A DNA stretch of 64,000 nt, taken from the NCBI GenBank assembly GCA_026413225.1, contig CM048552.1:24045001-24109000 (forward strand), written 5' to 3'. A model generated the notes under the pieces. It ran no database searches. It saw only the letters and a program-made list of their open reading frames with translations, and was not told the DNA's origin. Positions within the stretch are counted from its first letter, which is position 1, and the number at the start of each line of letters is the position of its first letter. Of the stretch, positions 47,470 to 60,400 are shown piece by piece. This DNA is from Otis tarda. Lineage: Eukaryota; Chordata; Aves; Otidiformes; Otididae. The translations under genes and the position numbers were made by a program.

Positions 47470-47957
47470 GTATAAGTGCCCCCCCAAGTCACTTTCCATC
47501 ATTTATCCGCAGTCCTGGCTAACTGGGGAGATCCCAGTTGACTGGAGTTTAGCAAACATGAAGGAAGGAGGATCTGAGGAACTACAGGCCTGTCAGTCTG
47601 ACCTTAGTGCCAAGGAAGGTTATGGAGCAGATCATCTTGAGTGCCATCATGTGTCATGTACAGGACAACCAGGTGATCAGGCCCAGTCTGCATGGGTTTA
47701 TGAAAGGCAGGTCCTGCTTGACTAACCTTATCTCCTTCCACAGCGCCTCCTTCCTTCCTTCTTCACCCACATCTGGTTAGTGGATGTGGGAAAGGCTATG
47801 GATGTTGTTTACCTGGACTTTAGTAAATACTTTGACAGCATTTCCCACAATATTCTCCTGGAGAAATTGGCTGCTCATGCCTTGGACAGGCATACACTTC
47901 ACTGGGTAAAAACCTGCTGGATGGCCAGATCCAAAGAGTGAATGGAGTTAAATCCAG
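47470..47957 (+). pseudogene. CR1 RT core, frame-broken
   Basis: Motifs of the reverse transcriptase survive in shifting frames: [12 protein letters not shown] sequence near 47580, [11 protein letters not shown] near 47691, and a motif A of the form VVYLDFSKYFD near 47800. Premature stops and indels, including an extra pyrimidine-rich insertion at about 47745-47770, prevent translation. The VPQGS motif region that should follow at about 47975 is partly deleted. Confidence 0.8.
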
Positions 47958-48515
47958 TTGGTGTCCAGTCACAAGTGGTATTCCCAGGGCTCAAGATTAT
48001 CAATGAATGAGGGGATCAAGTTCTCCCTCAGTGAGTTCGCAGATGACACTAAATGGGGTGGGAGTGTTGATCTGCTTGAGGATAGGAAGGGTCTACAGAG
48101 GGATCTGGACAGGCTGGATCAAAGGGCCAATGCCAATTGTATAACAATCAGCAAGGCCAAGTGCCAGGTTCTGCACTTGGGTCACAACAACCCCATGCAA
48201 TGCTATAGGCTTGGGGAAGAGTGGCTGGAAAGCTGCAGGGTGGAAAAGGACCTGGGAGTGCTGGTTGACAGCTGGCTGAATATGAGCCAGCAGTGTGCCA
48301 AGGTGGCCAAGAAGGCCAGCAGCATCCTGGCTTGTATCAGAAGTAATGTGGCCAGCAGGACTACAGAAGTGATTTTCCCTCTGTACTCAGCACTGGTGAG
48401 GCTGCACCTCGAATACTGTGTTCAGTTTTGGGCCCCTTACTACAAGAAGGGGTGCTGGAGTGTGTTCAGAGAGGGAAATGAAGCTACTGAAGAGTCTCGA
48501 GAACAAGTCTTATGA
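47958..48515 (+). pseudogene. CR1 ORF2 fragment: RT end and C-terminus
   Basis: A 185-codon open piece carries [22 protein letters not shown] (the catalytic motif C in the form FADD), [53 protein letters not shown], and [22 protein letters not shown]. This is the RT end and the region after it. An apparent deletion of some tens of bases removes the stretch between VPQG and the FADD motif, so the RT domain would be defective even in frame. A frame change occurs near 48445, after which 48418-48612 continues. Confidence 0.85.
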
Positions 48516-48600
48516 GGAGTGGCTGAAGGAACTGGGGTTGTTTAGTCTGGAGAAAAGGAGGCTGAGGGGAGACCTTATTGCTCTCTACAACTACCTGAAA

Positions 48601-48605
48601 GGAGG
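48601..48605. repeat. Target duplication, left copy (GGAGG)
   Basis: It is identical to 49212-49216 and flanks the LTR. Confidence 0.85.
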
Positions 48606-48681
48606 TGTGTGAGGGATTTCAGTGATGGTCCATGTAGGGCCACTGTGGGAAATTATGAGCTGTACACAGCTGTGGGAACGC

Positions 48682-48743
48682 AACCTTGGAGAGGGGACCT
48701 AGGAGGGTTGTTATCTTGGAGAGAGGAGCTAGGAGGGTTGTTA
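48682..48743 (+). repeat. Two tandem copies of a 31-bp unit in LTR U3
   Basis: Both units read cttggaga, then ggac/gagc, then ctaggagggttgtt, with a few differences, at about 48682-48712 and 48713-48743. U3 direct repeats of this kind often carry enhancer sites. Confidence 0.75.
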
Positions 48744-48870
48744 TTGAGCAGTATGTTGCTGCTATCCAAGAACCGCTGTTAGCCAGCAGGGCACGTACTT
48801 GGCAGGCCTTGCGGCCAGCCAAGCGTGCATCAACACCTGGTCAGTACTCTTCCACTGAATCTGCTGAGGG

Positions 48871-48876
48871 TATAAA
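48871..48876 (+). promoter_or_regulatory. LTR TATA box
   Basis: TATAAA lies within gggtataaacag, about 265 bp into the LTR and about 265 bp before the AATAAA signal, which is a usual U3/R arrangement. Confidence 0.7.
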
Positions 48877-49136
48877 CAGAGGCAGCTCAGAGCAGGAGGA
48901 GAGAGAAAGGACCCAGCGCACACTCTACGAACAAGAGGGGACTCCCTGAAGGTGCTGCGCCTACCTCCCTTCTCTGCTCTGACCCCGTTGATCATCATCC
49001 TCCTGCTCAGCGGTGTCTCTGGCTTAGTCGGGTTGGTAAGGCTCTCACAAAGGCAAAACAATACGTTAGTAACTGCTAATGCTAGGAACTGTAACTGCTT
49101 ATGCTAGTAACTGCTTATGCAAGGCTATAATAGAGT

Positions 49137-49142
49137 AATAAA
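49137..49142 (+). promoter_or_regulatory. LTR polyadenylation signal
   Basis: AATAAA lies within gtaataaatactg, about 70 bp before the LTR end. Confidence 0.7.
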
Positions 49143-49211
49143 TACTGTTGCGCTTTTAAATATCATATGTTGGGTGAACTTTGTGCATAGGAATCCTACG
49201 AACCGGCTACA

Positions 49212-49216
49212 GGAGG
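49212..49216. repeat. Target duplication, right copy (GGAGG)
   Basis: It is identical to 48601-48605 and flanks the LTR. Confidence 0.85.
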
Positions 49217-49442
49217 TTGTGGCAAGGTGGGTGTCGGTCTCTTCTCCCAAGTAACAAGTGTCAGGATGAGAGGAAATGGCCTCAAGTTGTGGCAGGGGAG
49301 GTTTAGGTTGGATGTTAGGAAAAATTTCTTCACCAAAAGGATTGTTAAGCACTGGAACAGGCTGCCCAGGGAAGTGGTTGAGTCGCCATCCCTGGAGGTA
49401 TTTAAAAGACATGTAGACATGGTGCTTAGGGACACGATTTAG
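49217..49442 (+). pseudogene. CR1 ORF2 extreme C-terminus
   Basis: The frame continues the CR1 after the [42 protein letters not shown] [21 protein letters not shown], ending RDTI and a stop at 49440. It is homologous to the last 70 residues of ORF2. It is separated from the rest of ORF2 by the LTR. The CR1 3' UTR follows to 49533. Confidence 0.88.
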
Positions 49443-51593
49443 TGATGGACTTGGCAACTTGGCAGTGTTAAGCTAACAGTTGGACTCGATCATCTTAAGA
49501 GTCATTTCCAACCTAAATGATTCTATGCTATGTAACACTAATTTATTGTGGAATTCTTCTGTGAAATATCCATCTAGCAATTCCACAGCAGTATGTCTAC
49601 ACCAGGCAGGAGCTATTTAAAATTATCCTTGGAATAAAATTTGTTACCAGGTGAAAAACCTTTTGTTTTAGAAGATTTAAGATACCAAGTCATACCCTTA
49701 GAAATTTAGTGGATTTCTTATTCTGAAAAGAGGTAAATGCAGCAGATGTCTAGAGAATACTAATACCGAACCATTGAGAAAAAAAAATTTGGAGGAGGCC
49801 ATCTTAGCAGTTGTATGAGCTTTTGGTAAAATATAAAATACTTCTCCAGCTATGCTGATCCCAGCAACATTGTTTTCAGGCTTGCCCTATGAGCAAGACT
49901 ATTAGAGTTGTACGTGTATTTGTTTGGAATATGATACTAAAAAAAAACCTCATGTTTTTTATTTGAACTAAAAATAAATGTCAGTATTGGAAAATTAACT
50001 AGAGATTATTTGAGCACTGGAACATTAATTTTCGCCAGCAGAGCAACAGGAATCAAATACTACTTAGGATATTTCTCATCTCCCAGTCCCTCTTCCTCTA
50101 GTTCTTCAAATCCGCAATAGCAACCCTCCGTAACATGCTACACAGAAAAAGCAGTGAAGAGAAATAATGAGCTATCCTAAGAAAGATTAAACACAAATAC
50201 AGGGATTTCTGTGCATCTGCCAATAAAGTTGTTAATGACAGTCACAACAGAGATCTTGGCAAGCACTATGGGTCCGTTCCTGCTGTTAGCAACTTCTTCT
50301 TACAGTAGAAATGCTTTGCTGCTAATAAAATTTCTTCAGAATTAAGTCTGATTCCATTAATTTCTTGACTCAAATGTAAAAAGAAAAAAAAAATCATTAT
50401 TGATACTTTTTAAACAAATCTGCGTGTATACTAGGGGATTTTTTTTGTTGTTGGAAAAAACTATTTCATTAATGTGAGGTGAGTTCAAGCTTTTTGAATA
50501 TTCCAAAGAAATAGTTGTTTTTTTTTTTCATTTGAGCTATACTTACGGAAAGTAGAAATTGTAGTCATTATTTCTTATTCAGAGAACAAAACATTCTAAA
50601 GTCTTAAAAATATCCTAAAATTGGAAAAAAACTTTTCCTGTTTTATTAAGTGCAAACACATTCAGTGTGTTATAATGAAATATTATTCCTATTTCCATAA
50701 AATCCTCTACGCATTGCCCAATAATTTTGCCATTTTTTTCCTTTGAATTCTATGGGAAATTTGGCCTTATATTCTCAAAAAAGACACTCTGTATTTTATT
50801 ATTATACTGTAAGATACCCTTCATGGTTATAATGACTGTAAAATAATATGTACTATATGCACATTCTTCTCCACTTACAGTTCTCAGAGGTTTCCAACTC
50901 AATATAATGCACAATGTTTGTATGTGGATGGGGCAAATAATTCTGTAAGAAAAGTGTAGTTTCAAAACCTGAGGTTTTAGAACAATATATATAATCTGCC
51001 AACCATAAATCTGTGAAATCTTCCATTAAGATCAGAAAATAGGTATTTTTAGCCAATTTTTTTCAGCTAGTACATTTTTTTTCTCTGTTGAAAACTTTGT
51101 TGATTTATTTTTTTCTGTATTTTATTTCTTTAACATTTTGTTGTAAGCAAGCCAGTAGTAAGCACTAATATACGATTGGATTTCCAAATGGATCTTAGTT
51201 CACTTTACAAATATCATGGCAGGGGACAGAGCACCTGAGCACAGAGAGGTTAGATGAAAGAGAAGTTTCTGGACAAAATAAAAGGTAACAATATTCTTTT
51301 AAATGTGATAAAACCTTACTTCACTGACTATTGAAATTTAATTCATCCATTTCCACTGTGGATTAAAAAGATATGCAAATACTATAGAACATGGAAAAGA
51401 AATGACATACAGAATCTGACACTAGTTTTTTACTTAGAAAAGAAGCAAGAAGATTGCTTTGAGCCAGATTTTGTTCTTATCCTCCCCCCAGCAAATTTGT
51501 TGCAGCAATTAAAGCTGAACAAAGCCTGAACATGCGTGCTCCAAAACTCAGAGAGGGGAAGACGAGTAAATGGAGGAAGAGGGCAGCAGGAGA

Positions 51594-51605
51594 TAATTGC
51601 AATTA
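51594..51605. repeat. 12-bp palindrome TAATTGCAATTA
   Basis: It is self-complementary, with two TAAT/ATTA homeodomain-type half-sites four bases apart. Function is not shown. Confidence 0.85.
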
Positions 51606-54600
51606 ATACCACCTTGTGCTGACTCCAGCACTCACTGCTCCATCACTCTCCAGAGTAACACCTTCTTCTCCAGCATGCAAGCATAGGTAAAGTAGTCTGC
51701 AGAGGTGTGGTGTTTTGCCTTTCAGTAGTATGATATCCTATACAAGTGGTTATTTTGCCTGTGCCTGGAGCTGTCTTAGTCTTGAAAACAGTGACATGTG
51801 AGTAAAGAACAATTTAGAACACTTCTCTAATAGCTGCATGTGAGAAAACTAAAGAATCATTAACAAGACCGCATCCGTGAGTGGCCCATGGAGCGAAAGG
51901 TGGCTAGCAAAATTACTGTATATAAGCATAGGAAAATTACCTCCCATTTTTAGTTTTAACTGGTCCAAAAGAACATTTATAGCTATATAATCCAAAATGT
52001 TGTATTTTCATATTTTGGGATGTAGCTGGTCACATTTATCAAATTGTAGATAAAATTAGAGTGTGATTTTTTTAAAAAAAAAAAAACCCAACTTAAGAAA
52101 TGCTAAATCTTAAGCAAATTTTCACCATATTGAGACCTTCCAGGGACTGTGTAACGCCAGGTTGGTCAAAGGGAATCACATGTTCAGTAAAGTCTTGAAT
52201 CTGATGGCAGCTTCTATAGGTGAACTAACAGACCTCAAATATTAGATAGTTTCCTTTTTTTTTTTTCCTTTTGCATATTCTTCAACATTAAAGCAATCAG
52301 CCTAGACGAACTGAATCTTTAATACAATTCCTTCTCTTTTTATTCAATTTTTTAATAGGAAACCTTTGCAAGCTGTACTAGAAAGACCGAGAAGGAAACT
52401 CAAATGAAAAAGGGAACAACCCCTACACAGTGCAAGCGTGTACACTTCTGCCAAGTGCCCTGGAAGAGAAACCATCATCAATGACATGGGATTTTTTTCC
52501 CCTCTGTGTAGACCAGAAAGACAACAGTACTCATATAGGAGGAAAAAAGAATGAAGGTACTAGAGAAAGAGCATATGTGAAACACTCACTTTGATGGCAG
52601 TTGAAAAAATAGTAATGAATTATGTACTATAACTGCAAAGATTCAGCCTTCTCCAGAGAATGCCTTTGAAAAAGATGGCAAGGATCACAGAAGAGGTAGA
52701 AGTGGGTTCCATGTAGAAACCCAGCCATAGTGTCTTACTCTGAAAAATGTTCTTAAACATTCAGCAAAAAAAAAAAATAGTGATATCCAAATACATACAG
52801 GACCCTACTGAAATTGGCCTAGTGCTTTTATTTCACCAGAGTCTTAACAGTAATCAAAGCTGTTCCAAGGTATTCTCCAGGGCCAGAGAACTGTGACGTT
52901 AAAGATACATTTGAATTTGAAACTGATATATTAAAAAGATAAGATACTCTTTGTATGTAACACATGCTTGTTTGGAGTTTAGGTCTGTCTTTTAGTACCA
53001 AGTATGTTTGTCACCCACTAGAAAACACCTTTCATAAAAAATGCTTGGCTTTGAAACAAAGCCAGACTGCCCTGGAAATGTCATAAGAAAACATAAGTAA
53101 ACAGCTACGTTGTTTTCCCTTTGCTCTATTTCTCTTTTATGTTTATTCAGGGAATAACCACAGTAGATAAGAAAGCAAGTGATCCTGCTGATCAGTGCTA
53201 CAATATCAGTTTGTCCCTTCTCAAGTACCTCTTAAGCCCTCTCTCTCTTTTTTGAGTGCTATATTCACTTTTCTCTCGCATCCCAAAAGCTACCACAGAC
53301 CTGTGAAGCATTTCAATATGCTCTGATTTTCTGGAATGAAATGGCATTTGTGTAAGTTTTCAAAGTTGATTTTGGCCTCCTTCGCAACACAGAAATCCAT
53401 TCACTAATCCTTCCTAAAATATCACTTCCAATTAATATTCTTTAAACAATTATTCAAAATTAAAACAGGTGAGTGATAGAAATACCATGTTGCTTTTTTT
53501 TTTTCTGAATAATCACGTGATTCCTTCTTTGTAACATCTAGCTTAGGTCACTCTTACTTCTGTCTTTAATATCTTACTTTGTCAAACTGTGTAAGGTTCA
53601 CTGAACCTAGATGAAGGCTTCTACAGCAAAGATTTACATACATATGAGACACACCATAGGTTCACTTCATCGATGTAGAAAAGTAGCAGGAGATAATGAA
53701 ATATTCAGTGCACAATTAATCTACTTTAAACTGAAATTAATCATACTTTGAAAGTGTCTATTTCTGCCTTTCTACAATTACGGCTACCTAGACAACTATA
53801 TAGCTTTTACAATAAAGGCACCAATTAGATTGCAAGGTCTGTGAGGTCTGTGTTATGATATCATGAAATAAAATGAAATTACATTAAATATTGATAAAAA
53901 CTCCTAATGCATTTCTCATCTAGGTTATTTTGGATGAGATAGTCGTATACACACATTCTTTTCCTTTGGAATCAGATCAAAATTCTGAAGAATCTCTGCC
54001 ATACCTAGGTGAAAGTCAGGCCTTAACGAAGTCCACAGTAAAAGTTGCCTAATTATCTGTGTAGTTAGGGAATGGCTATGTATGACCTAATCTTTCAAAA
54101 CATCTTTTTCAATCACAGGACAGAAACAGGCATTTCAAAGGAACAATATATATGCAAAGCATGACTGGGTGATTTTTTCTTTCTTTGGTTTTTTTTCCTG
54201 TTTTTTTAAATTTACCTTTTGAGCCTCATTCTAGTATAAACTGCTTCGAATTCAAATAAATAAACTTTCATTAGTTTAATCTTTAGACTGTAACTTCTTA
54301 CAAGGATTCTTTTTGCTTCTAAATGCAATCTTCTATTTATCATCTAATATGTGTTTTGTGTTTTCTCATGCATTTTCCATCTCCTGTTTCTTCTCCTGTC
54401 CCTTACTTAATATCTGAATGACATATTTGTAAGTCTGATGCACAATTTTAAAAATTATCTGAGGTTTTACATTCCAATATTTTTACCTGCCTCCTTTAAT
54501 GTAGTCTTTTATTCTCTGTAGTTTGTCCTCAAGGGAAATCAAAACAGGAGGTACCATGTAGGTGCTATTGGGCCCTCTGCATTCTCAAATGTTTCTGTGA

Positions 54601-55063
54601 ACTGCACAGAGCCATTACTGATTTTGCAATTCTGTAGAAATACAATATGTCTGTCAGGCTGTATGTAGCACCTACTCATTGGAGTGATATAGAACCTTCT
54701 GATCCATCCCGAGACAATTTTAAGTGGCTATGTAAGAGGCTAGATAAGATACAGCTGTTCTCAAGCAGGTTATTCCCACTAGAACCAAAATAAAGCACCC
54801 CCAAAATAATCTGCATAAATCTACCTCTGCAGTTTGGTCACTATAGTACAGATTTTTTTTCAACCTGCTGCACAAAATTAATTTTTTTTTAAAAAACCTT
54901 CTAAAAGGTACATTGTTAACTGTTTTTCTTTTATTTGCACTGCCTGGAGGTACAGCATGACAGGGAAAGAAAGAACTTCACCTCTTCTTCTCTCACTTGC
55001 TGTTTGAGATAGGTATATTCTCAATATTGTGAAGAACTAACATTGGCTGGATTCTGATAGGAG

Positions 55064-55106
55064 ATCAGATTTTAAAGAAAAAATTTAAAATCAGATTTTA
55101 AGAAAG
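55064..55106. repeat. Near-tandem 17-bp duplication
   Basis: Copies at 55064-55080 and 55090-55106 begin atcagattttaa and are separated by nine bases. Confidence 0.85.
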
Positions 55107-55283
55107 ATTCAAGTGAAACTTGGAACATGCATAGAGTTTTGGAAATAGCCAACTTTCAGACAAGAAACAGAAGGCTGTTTTGCATCTGCACAAAAGCTTG
55201 AGTTCCTATTACTTCATATTGCTATTCTTTTGCTGTTATGCTATTAAGTTGTGCAAAGTAAAAGAAAGCAGACCTGGGACCAG

Positions 55284-55295
55284 CTGATTAATCAG
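55284..55295. repeat. 12-bp palindrome CTGATTAATCAG
   Basis: It is self-complementary, with head-to-head GATTA cores of a kind bound by homeodomain dimers. Function is not shown. Confidence 0.85.
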
Positions 55296-57365
55296 TCACA
55301 TACTGTGCATGGGGCCATGGAGGCTCAGTGATGACTGCAGTTACTTCCTTGCAGAAAGAACAACTTTAACTGTTGATGATTCTGAAGTTGGTCTCTCTTT
55401 CTTCAATCAGTAGTTTCATGCCTAACCTGAAAAATCCTTTTAGTTAATTATAAATGTTTTTCACTTAAAAAGAAGCTGTCAGATGAAGCAGTTGTTGGTT
55501 TTGTTTATTTTTACTGGCTCCTCCATTGGAAGATTTCCCTGTGGTTTTGTGCTTAAATGTTAAGGCAAGTAGGAAAAGTTTCCCACTGGTTATGTTTCTG
55601 CTTTTATAGAGATGGTTCATTTGAAAGATATTCATATGAAGTAAAAAAAAATGTTGGGTTGTTGCTAAAATATTTTACTCAAAAAAAGGCAATTGAAGAA
55701 CATTTCTTTTAACATTCTATGTGCTTGGGAACTGATAACAGCTGAGTGAATGAATCATTACAGAATTGTGGTTTTCAAAGGACTGTACTTCAGAAGTTCT
55801 TCCTTCTCAAATTCCTATTCCTACAGCACTTTCATTGAAAGAGCCATGATATAAACAATGTTTTTTTTTATTGAGTATTACAGATCATATTACCAGGATC
55901 AACTGAATAATTTCTCATTACTAGTCTGGTTGCAATACTGCAATTTTCAGAGGAGGTATATTTAAAAATGTCTGATCAAGTAAAAATCATCTAGATCAAC
56001 ATTCTACTTAAGATATAGTATATTAACACATCCTCCAAGGAACTTTCTTCTTGTTGACATCTGTCATTTTAGCAAGGTGAAGTCATACAAGTCATTTACT
56101 AGAGCAAAAACTTGTGTCTCTGCCTGAATCCCTAAGGATTCATTTCTCGACTTCAACTTTCTAATAAGGAAAACAAAAACAATGTGTTTATCGCCCCTTT
56201 CAATACACCCACACACATTAACAGTATATTCTACTTACATAGAAAGAGTGCTCCCTTTTAAAAAGCATTTATAGTGCATTTATAGTATTCGTTCCATTAT
56301 TGTTATACTGGTTTTTTTCATATAAACCAAGGAAATGAAACAAGGGCTAAAACTCCCAGCTCTTCCTTGATTCACTAGTGGTGTCACAAGCTGGCTTGGG
56401 ACTCTTCTTCAGGTAGGAGTTTTCCTTTTGGAGCCCAATCTTTTCTTGCAACTGCAGAATGGGGGAAAAAAAAACCTGCCCTTTACTGCTGAAAAATTTG
56501 TCTGGTAAGTTCTTAACTGTGTTCTATCTACCCTACTATGGTGCATTCATCTGTCTAACACTAATTGACATGAGAAAAAAGTGATAACATGTTTTAATTT
56601 TTTTGCTAATATTTTTTTTTTGCCTGTGAACTAAATCTTGCCTTATTCATGTAAAACATTACTGTGAAATCAAAAGAATTTCTCCATAAATAAGGCAAAC
56701 TACATTCTAGCCACTCCTTCCTGGCCTACTTTCTTTTTTCTCTTCATATTAGCACAATCACATTATTTCTTCTGAATTTCAGGCTAAAATTCAGCAACCA
56801 AATGAACCAGCAAGTAGCAATGCAATGAGACATGGTCAGCAATTACTATTTATGGTTTTTTTTTTTCCAGTAGGAATAGGCTATTTTTTGTTGTTGTTTT
56901 GTTATAGAAATAGTTGAGAAGAATTATGGACAAGTATTGGCTTAAACTTTCTAATAATCAGTCGAACAAAACTGTTTCTCTGTCCTTCAAACAACTAAAA
57001 TCAATAAAATAGATTAAGTTATCAGAATCAGACACGGCATGTGAATTCACAAATTACAGCTGTGATAAGAGAAAGATTCAAATCACAGATTCTTAAGTGG
57101 TTAAAGAAAGACAGACAGTTAAGACTACACGATGCAGTCTTAAATATGCCATTTGTTATTGCTGTTGTAGAATATCTATACAATCGCTTTTTTTTTCAGT
57201 GACTTCATTGATGTTTTAGTGTATACCTCATAGCAACAGTTTGGGTCCTACATAGAAATGAAACTATCTGAACCAAGTTTTCCTGTGCCACTTGAATTAA
57301 ATTTATTTGTTATAAATTTTTATTGTATATTTTTAATTAAATATGTATTATATATTATTCACATT

Positions 57366-57419
57366 ATTATATTATATTATATTATATTATATTATATTAT
57401 ATTATATTATATTATATTA
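57366..57419. repeat. (ATTAT)10-11 microsatellite
   Basis: Ten uninterrupted five-base units followed by an imperfect one are read directly. The frame at 57258-57461 crosses it and gives an artificial YYIIL repeat peptide. Confidence 0.97.
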
Positions 57420-60400
57420 CATTTATTGTATTATATTAATTGGTTGATACTTACAGAATAAGCACAGAATGAGCAACTGCTTAATATTTTGTTTTATTTA
57501 TTTAGACCCACACTATTTTTAATTTGCTCTTAGAACAGAATTACTCACTTTTTGTAAGCTTTTTTATTTATCACTATATTATCTGAATGGTCATTATTGA
57601 TTTTAGCCATCACCTGTAGTGTGAGGTGATGGTAGTATAACCACTGAAGCTTAGCATCATTACTGTAACTAACATTAGTTACTCAATTTAAGGTGCCTAT
57701 GTCCTGGTAGTTCAGAGGCTCACAGTTTTTACAATATTTATTCTTAAAATGCTCAGAATTTTACAATGCAATGAAATAATGTATTTTTAATGAACACACA
57801 GTGGAAAAAAAAGTACTACTTACCCATATTATAAAGAAATTTTATAAAACAGACTGAGACAGAAATGAATTTACCAGGTGCATTAAAATGTCCAAGTCAT
57901 CAGATCATTCTTCTTCATCAGATCAGTTTTCTTGCTTTCCTGATTTTTTTTCACCCTACTTCCTGCCATTTTATGTTAAAAAAAGAAACTGGGCCCCTGT
58001 CCTGTACAACCTTGTTTCATTCCCTGACTGTACTTTATCCTGTGTATGAATAAGGCACAGATTCTGTAGGAAAAAGGACCCAATTTAAATCATTAGAGAC
58101 TGCTACACAGGACCTATGTATGCAGAGTATTTTAAGTGCTTGATTAACAATGTCAAAATTATTTATTTTTAACATAGCTTCAGGCTAATTTAAAAAAATA
58201 AAAAGAAATTTAACTTCTGCTCTCTGCTGAAATGCCTTTCTGCAATGCTATGTTGATTTCCCTGTTTTTCGCTGTTTGAGTTCCTTAAATATGGCACAGA
58301 GATAATTCAGTTATTAGTAGAGGTAACAGTTGAATACCTTTCTTTCTTTAGGTCTAGATAGTAAAGGAAGAAAAGGATGACTGAAGAATATCCCATTTGA
58401 TCCCTTAAAAAAGACATTCTGTGTACCCTGAACTCTAATCCAGGTTTTGATCACAATATTACACAAGGAAGGTTTACAAACATTTTTATCCCTCTCCTCC
58501 TACAACCAATCCCTTTTAGATCTTGAAGCACACACACTGAGGATGAATCGAAAGTCACTGAAAGACAGGTTTTGTGTCAGACTAGGGCAGGTCCTGACTA
58601 CAGTCATTCTCACTTCACAATCAGGTGAAAACAGTGTTTCACCATGAGAAGTATCAGGCCACCTTTAAGCACAGGAGGTTATGACAACGCTGATAATAAA
58701 CGTCAGTCCTAATACTTTCTTCCACCTCTTTCATCTGTCTACTAAAATAGTGTGGAAAAACTGGTTTATTGAAAACTACACACAACTAAGACAATAAATG
58801 GGCAGTCTATTCCCTCTTAAGTAGCCTCTAACCTTGATGAGAAACCCAGTTTAGGTGAATTTTGCAATGCCTTTAATTTTGATATCTCATATAATGTGAG
58901 ACCTCCATTCTGCCACTATATGCTGATGTATAGCTGGTTTTATTTGTGTAAAATTGTTTTGACTATGTTTTCATTTTAATCTTTCTAATTGTACAATTTT
59001 ACTAATTTTCCAGACTGCAAAATTAAAAAGTCCTTCTTACATGAAACTTTGATGTAGAAATTCTGCTGTCACCACAAGAAAATGTTTTAAGAAATTATAA
59101 ATTGAATGCAAGATTTTTTTTTCCCTTGTGCTTACTTGCTTTTGACTGAAGAAATAGTACTATTTATTTCAAGAAATGAAGGAGTAATTTGTCTCTCTGA
59201 TTTTATACACACACCATGCTATATCAAAAGGATATAGAAACTTAAATCCTGCTAAAATTCTAATTCTCATTTACTTTTTTTTTGTCAATCAGACATTAGG
59301 TCATACCTTCACAACTGCATCTTGATATATAAAAGATATTCTAATTTTTAACTTTATTTCTTTGACAGCTTAGCTTCTTCTGTCTTCTTGTCTTATCAGT
59401 TTCAGGATGCAGTCCAATGTATCATTCACTCACCTTGTCTCTAAGGCAGTACGTCTAGAGACATCCTGGCCAGTTTGAGTCTTTCACTGTAAATCAAAAC
59501 TGAAGACCCACTTATTTTTGCCTTGCTTTCAGTCTTACAAAATTTGACACTGGAGATTATGGCACAAAACCATTTTTTTAAATGTTTTTTCAGATATCTT
59601 ACCATGAAAAAAAAAATGACATAAGATGATGGGATAGGAACTGAAAAAAAAACGACAGAATTTTGAATGTGTGATCTCAAATTAAAATTCAAACACTACC
59701 AAAAGCTATACAGATCAAAACTATTAAAAACTTCTCTGAAGACCAAGTATAAATCCTACCTTAATTTTCCTTTATTTTTTAAAGTATATTTAACATATTT
59801 TTATTGCTAATGTCATCAGACTTTTCAGAAGCAGGAAAACCTTGTATGGTCTAAAAGGTAAATTGAATTTTCAGACATATTTTCCACAGAAACTTCTGTA
59901 GTGAACCTCTATTTCTACTCTATACTTTGGCTAGTAGTAGCAGAAACTCTATGTCATCTATTTTCTCTCTCTGTTTTTTAAGGCAATTTAGTTTTGAAAC
60001 AAGGTAGTTTTAAACAAAATGCATTAGTAAAAGACAGCTCTTCTTGTTCAGTATGTTCTGTCCTTGACTTCTCAGTTCCACTTCTGCCTCAGAACTAGAG
60101 CGTTTTCTCAGCCTCCATGAAGAATCAGAGTCCTGTTGCATCAGTCACAGTCTCCAGCTTCTTGCATTAACTCTTAAATAACTCACACAGTCTTAAGGAA
60201 CCTCAGATGTACACTGTGAATCTCAGCAGACACGTGAAACACACCTCTATTTGCAACTGTAGAATGCACAACAATGTTTTAGTGAATTATCATTTAAATT
60301 TAAACAAGCACCTACATGGTTTTCTTGTATTTATCTTTTTTTTTTTTTGCTTTTGACTTGAACAAACCATTAGAAGTTGTTTCATATAACAAATTGATAG

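Larger units (their letters stand above)
48606..49211 (+). mobile_element. Solo LTR inserted in a CR1, with 5-bp target duplication
   Basis: The insertion begins TGTGTGAGGG and ends ggctaca, the TG...CA arrangement of a retroviral LTR. GGAGG flanks both sides (48601-48605 and 49212-49216), a clean 5-bp target duplication. The surrounding CR1 sequence stops at the left copy and resumes exactly at the right copy. Inside are a TATA box TATAAA at 48871-48876, a GC-rich R-like segment after it, and AATAAA at 49137-49142. Two imperfect 31-bp direct repeats lie in U3 at about 48682-48743, and about three 18-bp repeats lie at 49065-49120. No internal retroviral sequence is present. The family is not identified. 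It may be ERVK- or ERVL-like. Confidence 0.9.
46850..49533 (+). mobile_element. Decayed CR1 LINE, interrupted by an LTR
   Basis: This plus-strand CR1 is truncated at its 5' end inside ORF2. It begins at about 46850 (ctgaagggcaaaggagttcagg) and ends at 49533 with aacctaaatgattctatgct, the octamer-type tail. It belongs to a different subfamily from the 38.8-kb copy, and ORF2 is broken into at least four pieces, listed separately. The element is interrupted at 48606-49211 by a solo LTR. When the LTR and one target-duplication copy are set aside, the CR1 text runs on without loss. Confidence 0.93.

Noticed and set aside
51200..51260. MIR-like SINE string (gcacagagaggtta type)
   Set aside because: Only about 20 bases resemble it, too short to support a SINE in a bird genome.
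57258..57461. Repeat peptide rich in YYIIL
   Set aside because: It is the translation of the ATTAT microsatellite.
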